Shown one piece after another: positions 30,901-32,551 of a DNA stretch of 32,551 nucleotides; within the stretch, counting starts at the first letter, position 1, and each line of letters opens with the position of its first letter. Position numbers and translations under genes: made by a program. Origin of the DNA: Terriglobales bacterium (lineage in GTDB: Bacteria > Acidobacteriota > Terriglobia > Terriglobales > Acidobacteriaceae); NCBI GenBank assembly GCA_015655195.1, contig JAATFM010000088.1:1-32551 (forward strand). The letters run 5' to 3'. Below the pieces are notes generated by a model that saw nothing but the letters and a program-made list of their open reading frames with translations, ran no database searches and had not been told where the DNA came from.

Positions 30901-32551
30901 CGCGACAGCGCCGCAGCCGGGGATCGGTGTCGTAGACCCGTTCAGGAAGAATGCGGCCGTGCCGGTGGGCGCATTGGGCGTGACCGGCAACGTGCCGGAG
31001 GGGCTGAGGCCGAGCGTGGCCGTAAAGGTTACCGGCGAATCGACGGCCTGGGTGCCGCTCGCCGCAAGCGTGAGCTTGGTGGGAATCGCCGTAACGGTAA
31101 TCGTGTCCGTAGCCGGAGTGGCAACCGTGTAGTAGCCGGCGGTCTCGGAGTACGTTGCGGTAACGGTGTGATTGGACGGCGTCAGTGCCGATGTCGGGCA
31201 CGAGGCCGAATAATTCGGCCCATTCGCAGCGACGGCAACCGTGCAGAGCGTGGTTGCGCCGAGTTTGAAGACGACTGAGCCGCTGGGCGCGGTGGGAGTA
31301 AACGTGATGCCGCTCAGCGTGGCGACGAAAGTCACGGCCGAATTCGCGGTCGTGGTCGTAACCACAGGCGAAGTCGTGAGGGCGAAGGTCGGAGCGAGTG
31401 CCGTGACGGTGAGCGTATCCGTGGCCGGAGTGGCAACCGCATACAGGCCGGCGGTCTCGGAGTATGTTGCGGTGACGGTGTTGTTGGTCGGCGTCAGCGC
31501 AGAGGTCGGGCACTGGGCGGAATAATTCGGCCCACTCGCGGTGACGGGAACCGTGCAGAGTGTGGCCGCACCGAGCTTGAAGACGACTGAGCCGCTGGGC
31601 GCGATGGGCGTAAATGTGACGCCGCTCAGCGTGGCGACGAAAGTCACCGACGTGTTCACGGGCGTGCTTGTAACTACGGGCGAGGTTGTGAGGGCGAAGG
31701 TCGGAGTGAGAGCCGTAACGGTGAGCGTATCGGTAGCCGGAGTGGCAACCGCATACAGGCCGGCGGTCTCGGAGTATGTTGCGGTGACGGTGTTGTTGGT
31801 CGGCGTCAGCGCCGTGGTCGCGCACTGGGCCGAATAATTCGGTCCATTCGCGGCGACGGCGACTGTGCAGAGCGTAGTCGAGCCGAGCTTGAAGGTGACT
31901 TTACCGCTGGGCGCGGTGGGAGTAAACGAAATGCCGCTCAACGTGGCAACGAAGGTCACGGATGTGTTCACAGGTGTGGTCGTAACCACAGGCGAAGTCG
32001 TGAGGGCGAATGTCGGGGCGAGCGCCGTAACGGTGAGCGTATCCGTGGCCGGAGCAGCAACGGTGTAGAGGCCGGCGGTCTCGGAGTATGTTGCGGTGAC
32101 GGTGTTGTTGGTCGGCGTCAGCGTGGAGGTCTGGCACTGGGCCGAATAATTTCCTCCGGACAAAGCGACAGGAACCGTGCAGAGTGTGGTTCCGCCAAGT
32201 TTGAAGACGACGGAGCCGCTGGGCGCATTGGGCGTAAACGTGACGCCGCTCAGCGTGGCAACGAAAGTCACCTGCGTATTTACAGGCGTGCTCGTAACTA
32301 CGGGCGAGGTTGTAAGGGCGAATGTCGGGGTAAGAGCCGCGATGGTGGGCGTGGCTGTAGCCGGAGCGGCAACCGTGAAGTCGCCGGCGGTCTCGGAGTA
32401 CGTTGCGGTGATGGCGTTGTTAGTCGGCGTCAGCGCCGTGGTCGCGCACTGGGCCGAATAATTCCCTCCGGACAGGGCGACCGGAATCGCCGCGGTGCAG
32501 AGTGTGGTCGAGCCAAGCTTGAAGGTAACGGAGCCGCTGGGCGCGGTGGGC
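27925..32551 (-). CDS. Giant Ig-like repeat surface protein (partial, 5' end outside window)
   Basis: The frame is open from the right edge (first full codon at 32550) to the stop at 27925, giving 1541 residues; the N-terminus is missing. About twelve Ig-like domains of the Big_3_5 kind follow one another (SVVFKLGATTLCTV, GNVTFFDGTTQLC, HSITVKYAGDANFNSS). The first several are near-identical 104-residue units. The C-terminus changes: a cadherin-like region (YNCSVSNSTGPVSDPSC), then hydrophobic GVYAAMAFGVPVLAFFGWFG, basic RNKARKNIFR, hydrophobic MMAILMLAFGALSTSGCGGG and a last strand region (GSYKILVEARDS...YYSIVPISLN). Likely exported and surface-exposed, an adhesin or envelope scaffold. It is Thr/Ser/Ala-rich and poor in charged residues. 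The barrel-protein gene follows 13 bp downstream. Confidence 0.9.
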   Translation of the reverse strand, partial: PTAPSGSVTFKLGSTTLCTAAIPVALSGGNYSAQCATTALTPTNNAITATYSETAGDFTVAAPATATPTIAALTPTFALTTSPVVTSTPVNTQVTFVATLSGVTFTPNAPSGSVVFKLGGTTLCTVPVALSGGNYSAQCQTSTLTPTNNTVTATYSETAGLYTVAAPATDTLTVTALAPTFALTTSPVVTTTPVNTSVTFVATLSGISFTPTAPSGKVTFKLGSTTLCTVAVAANGPNYSAQCATTALTPTNNTVTATYSETAGLYAVATPATDTLTVTALTPTFALTTSPVVTSTPVNTSVTFVATLSGVTFTPIAPSGSVVFKLGAATLCTVPVTASGPNYSAQCPTSALTPTNNTVTATYSETAGLYAVATPATDTLTVTALAPTFALTTSPVVTTTTANSAVTFVATLSGITFTPTAPSGSVVFKLGATTLCTVAVAANGPNYSASCPTSALTPSNHTVTATYSETAGYYTVATPATDTITVTAIPTKLTLAASGTQAVDSPVTFTATLGLSPSGTLPVTPNAPTGTAAFFLNGSTTPIPGCGAVALTGTIAKCVTSSLVTTSVSASAIFNQGATDPNFAAATSNSVTLAVAKATPTFTLVPSTTAPTVNQLVTFSVPSFTTPASTAATQPTGTFNINHGATTLCSFTLPATSCTYTFTGVGGSSIVAAYQGDTQFNSASSASLSLTIGATGTSTAVTGPSTASVNANVTFTATVTPAATTTVSGAPVPTGSVKFTSTSASGTTTLCASAALSATGTATCSYAFTSASSYTVAAAYTATGANFTSSSSTSATDQTVTVSSANTGISVASSTSGSSVVNQPVTFTSTFTRPSGSGAPTGNVTFFDGTTQLCSPVAVSATNTCVLSTGLALGSHSITVKYAGDANFNSSTSTAVAQTVTAQSTTTTAATSTATPVVNQSFSLTATVAATYPVGTAPSASVGFTYTPSGSTTPSTLCTATVANKGSASSPNYQASCSPSSLAAGTYNIYATYNGTGSDKNFSVSTSTAAVTVTIGQDTPTTTLTVSSASPAVNQALTLNAKVAPSDSGTIAPSGTVVFAYGATTLCTATVTSGAASCTAPNLPVAGNPYNIIATYSGDNANFKTSASTATAVNIKPAATTVAIASSMNPSYASQQVVYAVTVTTSPAVPAGGIVPTGTISFTSTSGLAACSALVPAGIAPTSTFTAACTVPYPLTYTGGTDTVTATLANDTNFACSQASNCTQAVNETVENFALAFTSASASSVTVSSGNSSASDPFFGNQTVAVAATAVGGLSDTLTYNCSVSNSTGPVSDPSCSLSASSAAPGATAISVTLSASASAVAGPYIVTIKATDPKVTGLTYSITKALNVANVAAEQLVYGAGGIPQTANISFSTLSATGSLASVSCPTLLNLTTGKTLDNSSSQYVTCTATTPIPIASATTSVAVAIALTPAGSTSSIAPNSRSGGVYAAMAFGVPVLAFFGWFGRNKARKNIFRMMAILMLAFGALSTSGCGGGYKAVQLGSTNPGTALDAGSYKILVEARDSVTPTPNTYYSIVPISLN
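31281..32551. repeat. 312-bp tandem coding repeats in the Ig giant
   Basis: The marker CGCTGGGCG-type word (encoding APSG) occurs at 31281, 31593, 31905, 32217 and 32535. The spacings are 312, 312, 312 and 318 bases; the last has six extra bases that add two residues. Units are near-identical at the DNA level, which implies recent duplication or gene conversion. The array continues past the window. Confidence 0.92.

Noticed and set aside
31241..32461. Repeated plus-strand frames of about 95 residues with similar sequences
   Set aside because: They mirror the 312-bp coding repeats of the Ig giant on the minus strand, which explains their similarity to one another.

Overview
The window reads as chromosomal DNA of an Acidobacteriota soil bacterium, most likely class Terriglobia (Acidobacteriaceae-like). 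The reasons are a 'VWFA-related acidobacterial' protein, a giant Ig-like repeat protein with the C-terminal hydrophobic/SGCGGG tail common in that phylum, a BlaI/M56 regulator pair, a secreted M13 peptidase, YncE-type propeller/phosphoesterase architecture, and GC-rich third codon positions. This is inference from gene families; no rRNA or tRNA gene is present to confirm it.

Layout. 1-1899 (-) is a truncated propeller/phosphoesterase gene. A REPIN-like element (1960-2098) separates it from nagA (2142-3314, +), which meets the VWFA-like gene (3311-5224, -) tail to tail with overlapping stop codons. A BadF-type GlcNAc kinase gene (5324-6238, -) lies divergent from a blaI/M56 peptidase pair (6373-9377, +) with a 19-bp palindrome at the blaI start. 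A 198-bp intergenic element made of inverted GGGAACAA microsatellites around a hairpin joins the M56 gene to proline dehydrogenase (9576-10499, -). A small zinc-ribbon gene follows, then hemE-hemH (8-bp overlap, -), an M13 peptidase (-), a thioredoxin-like [2Fe-2S] ferredoxin (-), an acidic unknown protein (+) and recJ (+). After a 388-bp AT-rich gap come a lipoprotein serine protease (+), a VOC protein (+), a second REPIN-like element and pgi (+) with a strong terminator. The last third is all on the minus strand: a small beta-barrel protein with a duplicated 27-bp upstream sequence, manA overlapping an HD-domain gene, an outer-membrane barrel protein, and the Ig-repeat giant that runs off the right edge.

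Function. Most of the window is housekeeping: amino-sugar and hexose-phosphate metabolism (GlcNAc kinase, nagA, pgi, manA), late haem synthesis (hemE, hemH), DNA repair (recJ) and proline catabolism. Envelope and secreted proteins are interspersed. The least-explained items are the M56 sensor with a tandem 44-residue coiled-coil repeat in place of a penicillin-binding domain, the Ig-giant/outer-membrane-barrel gene pair with its unusual C-terminal tail, the serine protease with a duplicated C-terminal module, and at least three families of dispersed palindromic repeats. I found no CRISPR array, prophage, transposase or clear defence system.
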